DNA from: CAZAEL01 sp964484135
GTDB taxonomy: Bacteria > Elusimicrobiota > Elusimicrobia > FEN-1173
Length of the DNA: 20,477 bases
Assembly (NCBI GenBank): GCA_964484135.1
Contig: CAZAEL010000042.1
Location: 1-20,477 of the forward strand
Reading direction: 5' to 3'
The position numbers and the translations under genes are program-made. Shown here piece by piece: positions 1 through 5,970 of this stretch. Numbering within the stretch: position 1 is the stretch's first letter; each line of letters opens with the position of its first letter. The notes below the pieces were generated by a model that saw only the letters and a program-made list of their open reading frames with translations, did not search any database and was not told where the DNA came from.

Positions 1-38
1 CTCCCCGGGGAGGACTCGAACCTCCAACCCTCCCGTTA

Positions 39-602
39 CAAGTGCCCCTAAGTTTCCTTAAGGCTTGGACTATCTCTTCTCCGTGGCGCGAACCGACGGA
101 GCCAGGCGCTTCCACCTTATTGGGGTGTACGAGCTTACGCTCTAGTCTCTGCACCTTTCCGGCAGGCGATCGGCTTGCCGGACTTGGCTCAGGATTGCCG
201 TGCCCTCTTTGCGGAGGGGTTAGGTTTCCCTGAGTTCACCTGGTTTTTCATCCATCCGTTTCCGGATGGAGCTGCATTGTCGTATTTGGCATGGATTTCA
301 GCATGGCAGTTGCTACAAACAAGCACACAAGCATCTAGCTCTTTACGCACTTTTTCCCAAGACCTGGTATAGCCTTTAAAAGCTATGCCGAAGTCTTTTC
401 CACCAACATGGTGGAACGTAAGAGCTTCAAGGCACTTGTTGTATCCACAAAGGCTGCACCGACCACCTTTGTATTCAACGGCTTTTGCTTTTAGTGTCTT
501 GCGGCGTCTGGAAACAAAGTAATTGTTCTTGCAGTTTTCACTGCAGAACCTGCTTTGTCGGCCAGTCAGCGCTTTTCGACACCTATGCCAAACACATCTC
601 AT
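39..602 (-). ncRNA. Group I (IC3-like) self-splicing intron in the tRNA-Asn anticodon loop
   Basis: The upstream exon ends in U (603) and the intron ends in G (39), the group I boundary rule. The 3' part matches the core of cyanobacterial tRNA-Leu group IC3 introns from memory: AACTCAGGGAAACCTAA (about 236-220), GGCAATCCTGAGCCAAG (about 199-183) and GGTGCAGAGACTA (155-143). P7 pairs GACUA (147-143) with UAGUC (72-68). GCAGC (275-271) can be the internal guide, pairing with exon GCUGU to form P1 with a terminal U-G wobble. It is followed at once by P2, an 8-bp hairpin with a GAAA loop (270-251). A P9 hairpin with a GAAA loop lies near 65-45. The coding insert is therefore in the P1 loop. Splicing itself is inferred. 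Confidence 0.93.
189..602 (-). CDS. Intron-encoded HNH homing endonuclease
   Basis: A 137-aa protein, probably a homing endonuclease that spreads the intron by cutting intron-less tRNA-Asn alleles. An N-terminal Cys cluster (C3, C8, C20, C24) looks like a small zinc knuckle. It is followed by a basic stretch and then an HNH fold: CSLCGY, a FHHVGG histidine pair, and CSNCHAEIH near residues 96-104. The only usable ATG is the first three bases of the intron. GGTGGAG of the tRNA D-arm (620-614) lies 11 nt upstream and is the only Shine-Dalgarno-like sequence. The last 29 codons overlap the guide sequence, P2 and the P3-P5 core. AT content is higher than in neighbouring genes, consistent with mobile origin. 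Target specificity cannot be read from the sequence. Confidence 0.85.
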   Translation of the reverse strand: MRCVWHRCRKALTGRQSRFCSENCKNNYFVSRRRKTLKAKAVEYKGGRCSLCGYNKCLEALTFHHVGGKDFGIAFKGYTRSWEKVRKELDACVLVCSNCHAEIHAKYDNAAPSGNGWMKNQVNSGKPNPSAKRARQS

Positions 603-620
603 ACAGCGGGATGCTCCACC

Positions 621-1003
621 ATTGAGCTACCGGGGAAAAATTCAGACTAACTATGAGATCCCCGCTCAATGTCTCCACCGCACGATAACATATTGCGGAA
701 GGCGGCTCCGGGCCGGGGCTTTCACGAACTCAGGTCCGTTGCCGGCTTGCCCAAAGTTCCCAAAGTGCCACCGGCACTTTGACTTTGGTCGGCAACCCAT
801 TGAGCTACCGGGGAAAAATTCAGACTAACTATGAGATCCCCGCTCAATGTCTCCACCGCACGATAACATATTGCGGAAGGCGGCTCCGGGCCGGGGCTTT
901 CACGAACTCAGGTCCGTTGCCGGCTTGCCCAAAGTTCCCAAAGTGCCACCGGCACTTTGACTTTGGTCGGCAACCCATTGAGCTACCGGGGAAAAATTCA
1001 GAC
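621..1003 (-). repeat. 178-bp tandem repeat carrying the 5' end of tRNA-Asn (2 full copies plus a partial)
   Basis: Bases 621-798 and 799-976 are identical, and a third copy starts at 977 and is exact to about 1003. On the minus strand each unit holds a leader (GTCTGAATTTTT), the tRNA start TCCCCGGTAGCTCAATGG, a long nested hairpin (GTTGCCG...CGGCAAC enclosing AAAGTGCC...GGCACTTT), and a tail ending in CATTGAGCGGGG. Only the copy at 636 continues into a real tRNA. Beyond 1003 the third copy is recognisable but diverged. Identity of the two full copies implies recent duplication or gene conversion. Confidence 0.95.
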
Positions 1004-1005
1004 GA

Positions 1006-1011
1006 ATTATA
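1006..1011 (-). promoter_or_regulatory. Candidate -10 box of the tRNA-Asn transcript
   Basis: TATAAT lies on the minus strand in the outermost diverged repeat copy. The same position in the two inner copies (828-833 and 650-655) reads CATAGT, so only the outer copy keeps a consensus -10. No good -35 is seen at 17 nt (GTAAAG). If used, the transcript would cross two tRNA 5' fragments before reaching the tRNA. Confidence 0.4.
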
Positions 1012-1017
1012 CCGGCC

Positions 1018-1170
1018 TCGCTCAATGCCTTTACTGCGCAACGATACCTCGCGGGGGCCAGCTTAAGCTGCCGGGAATTTAAAGTGAGAGGTATTTTAAC
1101 ATACCCCTGGAGAGGGCACAAGGCGGGATGGCCCCCGGGCCGGAAAGGGCTCCCGGACGGTCCTCAAACG
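1018..1170. other. Non-coding gap, no gene seen
   Basis: The stretch between the tRNA repeat array and the histone terminator holds the diverged end of the third repeat copy (to about 1050), a palindrome CAGCTTAAGCTG (about 1059-1070) and a weak GGTAT/ATACC hairpin near 1090-1105. I see no convincing ORF or RNA gene in it. Confidence 0.5.
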
Positions 1171-1204
1171 AAAACGCCGCCGCCCGCGGGGGCGACGGCG
1201 TTTT
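1171..1204 (-). terminator. Rho-independent terminator of the dehydrogenase-histone operon
   Basis: A perfect GC-rich inverted repeat flanked by AAAA and TTTT. On the minus strand the stem is followed by TTTTCGTTT. It lies 32 nt after the histone stop codon. Confidence 0.8.
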
Positions 1205-1235
1205 CGGCGTTCCGGGAAAGCGCGGGGTTAAGGAA

Positions 1236-1433
1236 CTACGACGCGGCGCAGAAGTCGTGGCGGCGGACGGTCTTGCGGCCGTTGGCTTTGGCGCGCTTGG
1301 TGGCGTCTTCCAGGAGCCAGTACACCCAGGCGTTGAGGCCGTCCAGGGCGTCTCCGGCGGTGTTGCACCCGGCTTTTTTGATCACGGCTTTGACCTTGCT
1401 GGACACCAGCAGCATTTCCTGTTTTTTGGCCAT
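1236..1433 (-). CDS. Bacterial histone-fold DNA-binding protein
   Basis: A 65-aa basic protein the size of a single histone fold. Residues about 8-20 (LVSSKVKAVIKKA) suit helix 1, about 25-52 the long central helix (GDALDGLNAWVYWLLEDATKR in two turns of charge pattern), and the C-terminus has ANGRKTV-RRHDF, the R-K-T-V-x-x-x-D/H signature of archaeal and bacterial histones. Such proteins are known from Bdellovibrio and Leptospira, where they bind DNA as dimers or higher forms. An AGGAG (1447-1443) precedes the ATG by 9 nt and overlaps the dehydrogenase stop region, so the two genes are probably cotranscribed. C23 and a C-terminal C62 are unusual small additions. Role in packaging DNA is inferred from family. 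Confidence 0.85.
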   Translation of the reverse strand: MAKKQEMLLVSSKVKAVIKKAGCNTAGDALDGLNAWVYWLLEDATKRAKANGRKTVRRHDFCAAS

Positions 1434-1447
1434 AGGGGGTTTCTCCT

Positions 1448-2599
1448 TTAGGGGGCTGATTTTTCCAGAGTATATATCTTTCCGTCAAAGGAGGTGAAGT
1501 ACAGCTCCCCGGCCCGGTCCTCGCCGAAGCTGGAGATGAGCTCCCCTTGGGCGATGCGGCGGGGTTTTCCGGCGCCGGGGCCGTCCGGGCGCAGGGCCCA
1601 GATGTTGCCGGTCATGAAGTCGCCGTACACGTAAGCCCCCGCCAGCTCCGGCAGGCGCGCGCCCCGGTACACGTACCCGCCGGTGATGGATTGGGCCTCG
1701 TCCCGGCCGTGCTCGGCCGCGGGCTCTTGGAGGGGGCCGGGCGCGGGGCCGGGCTTGAAGGGGTGGCGGCCTTCCCGCAGGTTCCAGCCGTAGTTGCCGC
1801 CCTTTTCAATGACGTCGATCTCTTCCCAGGCGTTTTGGCCCACGTCCCCGGCCCAGAGGCGGCCGGTGGCGCGGTCGAAGGAGAACCGCCAGGGGTTGCG
1901 CAGGCCAAAGGCCCAGATTTCGCCGCGCGCGCCCGGCTCTTGGACGAAGGGGTTGTCCGGCGGCACGGCGTAGGCCCGGCCCGGGTCTTGGCGGTCCACG
2001 TCGATGCGCAGGATCTTGCCCAGGAGGGTGCCCTTGTTTTGGCCGTGGCCGTGGGGGTCGCCGCCGGAGCCGCCGTCCCCCAGGGCGATGTACAGGAACC
2101 CGTCCGGGCCGAAGGCGATCATGCCGCCGTTGTGGTTGCCGTAGGGCTGTTCCACCTGGAGGATGACCCGTTCCGTGGCGGGCAGGAGCAGGCGGCCCGG
2201 GGCGTCCATGCGGAATTCGGAGAGCACGTTGCGCCGGGGGTCGCCGGCGGAGTAGTGCAGGTACACCTTGCGGTTTTGCTGGAACCGGGGGTGGAAGGCC
2301 AGGCCCAGGAGGCCTTCTTCGTTGTGCACGCGGCGGACCTGGGCCGAGATGTCCCCGGCGAGGACCGGGGTTTTGGCCCGGGGGTCGTTGGGAAAGGCCC
2401 AGACCCGGCCGTCCTGCTCCGCCACGAAGAGGCGGTCCGTGTCGTCCGGGGGCGCGCAGAGGAAGAGGGGGTTTTCGAACGAGAGGGCCGGGAAGGCGGG
2501 CGCGGCCCGGTACGGCAGGTCGTCCCCGGCGCCGGCGGCCCGGACCGGGAACAGGAGGCCCGCGGCCAGCGGAATCAGGATGCGGAGGCGGAGGCCCAT
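1448..2599 (-). CDS. Secreted PQQ-dependent sugar dehydrogenase-like protein (GSDH family)
   Basis: A 383-aa beta-propeller protein of the glucose/sorbosone dehydrogenase family, which oxidises aldose sugars in the periplasm with PQQ. A signal peptide covers about residues 1-24 (MGLRLRILIPLAAGLLFPVR then AAGA). Family motifs appear in order: EEGLLGLAFHP, GNHNGG with the probable catalytic His, LYIALGDGGSGGDPHGHGQN, GKILRIDVD, GLRNPWRFSFD and GDVGQNAWEEID. The length fits E. coli YliI-type soluble enzymes (about 370 aa). The substrate cannot be told, and no PQQ synthesis genes are present here. It heads a two-gene operon with the histone. The ATG sits only 10 nt from a strong -10 box, so the message may be nearly leaderless. 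Confidence 0.88.
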   Translation of the reverse strand: MGLRLRILIPLAAGLLFPVRAAGAGDDLPYRAAPAFPALSFENPLFLCAPPDDTDRLFVAEQDGRVWAFPNDPRAKTPVLAGDISAQVRRVHNEEGLLGLAFHPRFQQNRKVYLHYSAGDPRRNVLSEFRMDAPGRLLLPATERVILQVEQPYGNHNGGMIAFGPDGFLYIALGDGGSGGDPHGHGQNKGTLLGKILRIDVDRQDPGRAYAVPPDNPFVQEPGARGEIWAFGLRNPWRFSFDRATGRLWAGDVGQNAWEEIDVIEKGGNYGWNLREGRHPFKPGPAPGPLQEPAAEHGRDEAQSITGGYVYRGARLPELAGAYVYGDFMTGNIWALRPDGPGAGKPRRIAQGELISSFGEDRAGELYFTSFDGKIYTLEKSAP

Positions 2600-2609
2600 G
2601 GGTCCTTTT

Positions 2610-2639
2610 ATTATACACGCGGCGCGGGCGGGGAGCCAA
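2610..2639 (-). promoter_or_regulatory. Promoter of the dehydrogenase-histone operon
   Basis: On the minus strand, TTGGCT (2639-2634), an 18-nt spacer, and TATAAT (2615-2610). Transcription would start around 2603, only a few bases before the ATG at 2599. Confidence 0.55.
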
Positions 2640-2679
2640 TCCTCGCGGGCCGTGTTTCCGGGGCGGAAAGAATAATTGA

Positions 2680-2685
2680 TATACT
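2680..2685 (+). promoter_or_regulatory. Candidate -10 box of the aminotransferase
   Basis: TATACT in an AT-rich patch inside the 152-bp divergent spacer. It would give a leader of about 60 nt. No clear -35 is present. Confidence 0.4.
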
Positions 2686-2751
2686 GTTCCGGCGCCGGAC
2701 CCCGATCGTCCGGCCGGATGTGAAATTTGAACGTGAGGAAGGATATCCGCC

Positions 2752-4101
2752 ATGCCGCATTCGCTCGCCACGGAACTGAACGACGTGATCAAGAAAGAGG
2801 CCCCGCGCGTTTTTGAGACGCTGTCCTCCTTGGGCCGGGAATTCTATTTTCCGAAAGGGATCCTGACGCAGACGGCGGAGGCCAAGCAGAAGGCCACGCG
2901 GTACAACGCCACCATCGGCATCGCGCGGGAGGGCGGCAAGGCCATGAACCTGCCCAGCGTCATGAAGCAGTTCACGGCGCTGACCCCGGACGAGGCGCTC
3001 AATTACGCGCCTTCCCCCGGCCATCCCGACCTCCGCGCCGAGTGGAAGCGCCAAATGCTGGAGAAAAACCCTTCGCTCAAGGACAAGGCCATGAGCCTTC
3101 CCCTCGTGACCACGGGCATCACCCACGGGCTGAGCCTGGTGGCGGACATGTTCGCGGACCCCGGCGACGTGGTGCTCACCCCGGACAAGGTGTGGGGCAA
3201 CTACAACATGGTGTTCGGCGTGCGGCGGGGCGCCAGGATGGCCAGGTACCCCATGTTCGGCCCGGGCGGGACGGGTTTCGACGCCGCCGGCTTTCGCGCC
3301 GCGCTCAAGGCCCACGCGGGCAAGGGCAAGCTCATCGTGCTTTTGAACTTCCCCAACAACCCTTCCGGGTACACCGTCACTTCCCGGGAGGCGGAGGAGA
3401 TCGCCAGGGCGCTGATCGAAACGGCGGAGGCCGGGTGCAACGTGGTCGCCGCGTACGACGACGCCTATTTCGGGTTGTTCTTCGAGGAGTTCATCGAATC
3501 GCCTTTCACCCGGGCGGCGGGGAAGCACCCCGGTCTGCTGGCGGTGAAGCTGGACGGGGCCACGAAGGAAGACTACGTGTGGGGCCTGCGGGTGGGGTTC
3601 GTCACGTTCGCCGCGGGGCAGGGCGGCGCGGGGCTCTACGCCGCGCTGGAAAAGAAGGCGGGCGGCTGCGTGCGCGGGGCGGTTTCCAACGCGTCCCAGC
3701 TTTCGCAGAGCGTGGCGCTGAAGGCCATGAAAAGCCCGGATTACGCCCGGGAAAAAAAGGAAAAATTCGAGGTGATGAAGGCGCGTTACGCCGAGGTCAA
3801 GAAGGTGCTGGCGGACGGGAAGTTCGCCGAGGTTTGGACGCCCTACCCGTTCAATTCCGGGTATTTCATGTGCGTGCGGCTCAAGAACCTGAACGCCGAG
3901 GCGTTCCGCCTGGGGCTGCTTGAAAAGGAGGGCATCGGCGTCATCGCCACCGCGCCCACGGACGTGCGGGTGGCTTTTTCCTGCCTGAACGTGGACCAGG
4001 TGTCGGACTTTTTCAACCGGCTTTACGCCTGCGCCAAGGAGATGGAAAAGGACCCCGCGGCGCGGGACCTGTCGCGGTACGCGGAGGCTTTTGAGGAATA
4101 G
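2752..4101 (+). CDS. PLP-dependent aminotransferase, class I/II (fold type I)
   Basis: A 449-aa cytoplasmic enzyme. Class I/II landmarks appear in order: NYAPSPGHPDLR (substrate loop region), TTGITHGLSLVADMFADPGD, NFPNNPSGYT (the conserved N-P-P-N-P-S-like segment), AYDDAYFGLFFEE (the D-x-A-Y cofactor-ring motif) and VKLDGATKEDYVWGLRVGF, in which K272 is the likely Schiff-base lysine. The C-terminal domain ends VRVAFSCLNVDQV. AGGAAGGA lies just upstream of the ATG. The amino-acid substrate cannot be assigned. It stands alone between a divergent dehydrogenase operon and the sulfate operon, with no obvious link to either. Confidence 0.88.
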   Translation: MPHSLATELNDVIKKEAPRVFETLSSLGREFYFPKGILTQTAEAKQKATRYNATIGIAREGGKAMNLPSVMKQFTALTPDEALNYAPSPGHPDLRAEWKRQMLEKNPSLKDKAMSLPLVTTGITHGLSLVADMFADPGDVVLTPDKVWGNYNMVFGVRRGARMARYPMFGPGGTGFDAAGFRAALKAHAGKGKLIVLLNFPNNPSGYTVTSREAEEIARALIETAEAGCNVVAAYDDAYFGLFFEEFIESPFTRAAGKHPGLLAVKLDGATKEDYVWGLRVGFVTFAAGQGGAGLYAALEKKAGGCVRGAVSNASQLSQSVALKAMKSPDYAREKKEKFEVMKARYAEVKKVLADGKFAEVWTPYPFNSGYFMCVRLKNLNAEAFRLGLLEKEGIGVIATAPTDVRVAFSCLNVDQVSDFFNRLYACAKEMEKDPAARDLSRYAEAFEE

Positions 4102-4184
4102 AGGAGGGCCGGGGGCCGTTTTGCGGCGGCCGGCGCCGCGGGAAGGGCCTTCCCCGGCGGGCGGAGAGACGGAGGCCGCCCGGT

Positions 4185-4199
4185 CGCCGGAAACCGGCG
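4185..4199. other. GC hairpin after the aminotransferase
   Basis: CGCCGG-AAA-CCGGCG is a perfect 6-bp hairpin about 85 nt past the aminotransferase stop. It has no U-run, so a terminator role is uncertain. Confidence 0.35.
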
Positions 4200-4209
4200 G
4201 AATTGCCCC

Positions 4210-4238
4210 TTGACAGGGGGCGGGTTTTGGTGTAATAT
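4210..4238 (+). promoter_or_regulatory. Sigma-70-type promoter of the sulfate operon
   Basis: TTGACA (4210-4215), a 17-nt spacer and TAATAT (4233-4238), the best promoter in the window. Start of transcription is expected near 4245, just before the riboswitch. The -35 lies inside the dyad CCCCTTGACAGGGG (4206-4219). Confidence 0.85.
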
Positions 4239-4248
4239 CTGAAAAGTT

Positions 4249-4320
4249 GCAAACGGTGAGGCTTTAATCTCCAACTTGCCCCGACCGTTCCCTTCGAGGG
4301 AAAACAGGGCGCTAAAGCGG
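4249..4320 (+). promoter_or_regulatory. SAM-II-like riboswitch (candidate)
   Basis: The leader folds as an H-type pseudoknot like SAM-II (SAM-alpha). P1 is AACGGU (4252-4257) with ACCGUU (4284-4289). The second helix is CUUGC (4275-4279) with the GCUAAAG block (4311-4317), leaving the U unpaired as in SAM-II. GGUGA, UUGC and GCUAAAG sit in the order of the SAM-II consensus as I remember it. Departures are a longer first loop with a possible GAG/CUC hairpin and an extra CCC-UUCGA-GGG hairpin (4290-4300) in the last loop. GCUUUA (4261-4266) can also pair perfectly with UAAAGC (4313-4318), an alternative to the second helix. Sulfur-assimilation genes downstream fit SAM repression. Confidence 0.65.
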
Positions 4321-4343
4321 TAGAGACATTTTTCTTTCGGTGT

Positions 4344-4380
4344 CCCGTGCCGCGACAAGTGGCACGGGTTTTTTGTTTTT
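4344..4380 (+). terminator. Leader terminator (attenuator) of the sulfate operon
   Basis: CCCGTGCC (4344-4351) pairs with GGCACGGG (4361-4368) and is followed by TTTTTTGTTTTT. It lies 24 nt after the pseudoknot and 128 nt before the first gene, so it most likely ends transcription in response to the riboswitch. Confidence 0.85.
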
Positions 4381-4457
4381 AGGGGGATCTTTGAGGTTTT
4401 TTGCGGTGAACGGCGGGATTTAACCCGAATTGCTCCGGCCGGTCTTGAACGAAGAAG

Positions 4458-4486
4458 GACCCTTCGGCTTCGCTCAGGGCGAACAG
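4458..4486 (+). repeat. Interspersed repeat fragment of the CTTCGGCTTCGCTCAGG type
   Basis: CCCTTCGGCTTCGCTCAGGG in the porin leader resembles a widely dispersed short palindromic repeat of bacterial genomes. It lies between the attenuator and the porin ribosome binding site. Identification is from memory. Confidence 0.5.
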
Positions 4487-4508
4487 GAGCTAAAAAAGGA
4501 GAAGGAAA

Positions 4509-5864
4509 ATGAAACTCAAACGATGGTTGTTGGGCGCCGGCGGCTTGTTGCTGGCGGCGGGTTGGAGCGGCGCGGCCGGGGCGGAAGAGTCCCTGCAGGA
4601 GCGCCTGGAGCAATTGGAACAGCGGCAGACCCTTCTGGAACGCAAGTACGAGGTGGACCAGGAGAACGCGGCCGGCAAGGCCAAGGACCTGGCGAACGCC
4701 ACGGCCAACGCCAAGGACGGCTTCACCCTGACGTCCGCGGACAAGGCCTTTGCCCTGAAGCTGTGGGGGTACGTGCAGGCCGACGGCAGGACGTTCTTGA
4801 ACGACGACGCCCGGGCCCTGACGGACCAGTTCCTGCTGCGCCGGGTGCGCACGACCTTCGACGGGACCGTGAGCAAGCGCGCGGAGTTCCGCGTCCAGCC
4901 GGACTTCGGCGGCGGGTCCGTGACCCTTTTGGACGCGTACCTGGACCTGAAGTATCGGCCCCAGGCGCGCCTCAAGGCCGGAAAGTTCAAGGCGCCCTTC
5001 GGCCTGGAGCGGCTGCAGTCCAGCCACCAGACGCCCTTTGTGGAAACGGCCCACACCACCAACCTGACGCCCAACTACGACGTGGGTCTGCAGGTCCACG
5101 GCGAGCTGTGGGGCGGGGCCCTGGGCTATGCCGTGGGCGTCTTCAACGGCGTGGCGGACGGCGGCAGTTCGGACGGCGACACCACGGACAACAAGGACTT
5201 TGCGGCCCGGATATTCGCCCACCCCTTCCGCAACGGCCATTCCATCGCGCTCAAGGAACTGGGCCTGGGCGCGGCGGCCACCTTGGGCAAGCACAAGGGC
5301 ACCACCGCGTCCCCGGGGCTGGCGTCCTACAAGTCGCCGGGACAGAACACCTTCTTCAGTTACCGGTCGGACGTCGTGGCGGACGGGGAGCGCGTGCGGT
5401 TTTCGCCCCAGGCCTATTGGTACCCCGGCCGCCTGGGGTTTTTGGGGGAGTACGTGACCTCCGCCCAGGAGGTGAAGCGGGTCACCACCACCGTGACCCG
5501 GACCACTCTGACGAACAGGGCCTGGCAGGCCGCGGTCTATTACGTGCTCACCGGGGAGAACGCTTCCTACAAAGGCGTCAAGCCCAAGGCCGTTTTTGAC
5601 CCGGCCCAGGGGACCTGGGGCGCCTGGGAGCTGGCGGCCCGGTACCATGAACTGACCCTGGACCCGGACGCTTTTTCCCGGTACGCGGACCCGGCCAAGT
5701 CCGCCCAGCGCGCCCGGTCCTGGACCGGCGGCCTGAATTGGTACGTGAACGCCAACGTGAAGATCGCGGCGGACTATGAATACACGCGGTTCACGGGCGG
5801 CGCCGCCGGCGGGCCGCGCCCCCTTGAGCGGGCGGTCCTGGGCCGGTTCCAGGTGGTGTTCTGA
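4509..5864 (+). CDS. Phosphate-selective porin O/P-like outer-membrane porin
   Basis: A 451-aa precursor with a signal peptide ending near residue 25 (AAGA/EES). A short coiled-coil (about 27-50, repeated LE/Q heptads) follows, then a long beta-barrel of alternating aromatic strands ending in FQVVF, the C-terminal Phe used for outer-membrane assembly. GKFKAPFGLERLQSS is typical of the OprO/OprP family. GGAGAAGG precedes the ATG. It is the first gene behind the SAM-II-like leader and the sulfate-binding protein follows, so it probably brings sulfate or another sulfur oxyanion across the outer membrane rather than phosphate. Selectivity is inferred from context only. Confidence 0.85.
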   Translation: MKLKRWLLGAGGLLLAAGWSGAAGAEESLQERLEQLEQRQTLLERKYEVDQENAAGKAKDLANATANAKDGFTLTSADKAFALKLWGYVQADGRTFLNDDARALTDQFLLRRVRTTFDGTVSKRAEFRVQPDFGGGSVTLLDAYLDLKYRPQARLKAGKFKAPFGLERLQSSHQTPFVETAHTTNLTPNYDVGLQVHGELWGGALGYAVGVFNGVADGGSSDGDTTDNKDFAARIFAHPFRNGHSIALKELGLGAAATLGKHKGTTASPGLASYKSPGQNTFFSYRSDVVADGERVRFSPQAYWYPGRLGFLGEYVTSAQEVKRVTTTVTRTTLTNRAWQAAVYYVLTGENASYKGVKPKAVFDPAQGTWGAWELAARYHELTLDPDAFSRYADPAKSAQRARSWTGGLNWYVNANVKIAADYEYTRFTGGAAGGPRPLERAVLGRFQVVF

Positions 5865-5868
5865 CGGC

Positions 5869-5942
5869 GTTATTGCGAGCGAAGCCGTCTTGAACCGAAG
5901 AAAAGAGAGATCGCCACGGCCCTTTCGGGCCCGGCGATGACA
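5869..5942 (+). repeat. Degenerate inverted repeat of the ATTGCGAGCGAAGC type
   Basis: The porin-sbp spacer has ATTGCGAGCGAAGCCGTC at its left, and GAGATCGCC...GGCGATGACA at its right with an internal GGCCC-TTTC-GGGCC hairpin. This resembles a common bacterial interspersed inverted repeat. It has no U-run, so it more likely stabilises or insulates the message than terminates it. Confidence 0.6.
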
Positions 5943-5970
5943 TCCACTTTCATAAGAGAGGAAAATTCCC

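Larger units (their letters stand above)
1..636 (-). tRNA. tRNA-Asn(GUU), split in the anticodon by a group I intron
   Basis: Exon 1 is 636-603 and exon 2 is 38-1. Joined, they give a complete 72-nt cloverleaf: 7-bp acceptor TCCCCGG/CCGGGGA with discriminator G, D-stem GCTC/GAGC, anticodon stem TCCCG/CGGGA, loop CUGUUAA (anticodon GUU), 5-nt variable loop, and T-arm GGAGG-TTCGAGT-CCTCC. The acceptor and discriminator resemble known bacterial tRNA-Asn. Neither half folds alone. The intron sits between anticodon bases U35 and U36. The mature 3' end coincides with base 1, so an encoded CCA cannot be judged. The short variable loop rules out bacterial tRNA-Tyr, which is what a naive reading of GTA at the junction would suggest. 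Confidence 0.93.

Noticed and set aside
36..606. Reading the split tRNA as tRNA-Tyr (GTA at the exon/intron edge)
   Set aside because: It would place the intron end after T rather than G, and bacterial tRNA-Tyr has a long variable arm. The 5-nt variable loop and G discriminator fit tRNA-Asn.
621..1003. CRISPR array
   Set aside because: There are only two full units of 178 bp, identical throughout with no separate spacers, and they contain tRNA sequence.
1547..2779. Long plus-strand frame opposite the dehydrogenase
   Set aside because: Low-complexity Val/Ala/Gly-rich translation in high-GC DNA, opposite a gene with clear family motifs.
4249..4320. SAM-I (S-box) or cobalamin riboswitch
   Set aside because: The four-way junction landmarks of S-box and the B12 box are absent. 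The element is a short pseudoknot.
5907..5942. Intrinsic terminator between porin and sbp
   Set aside because: The hairpin has no following U-run, and the genes belong to one functional unit.
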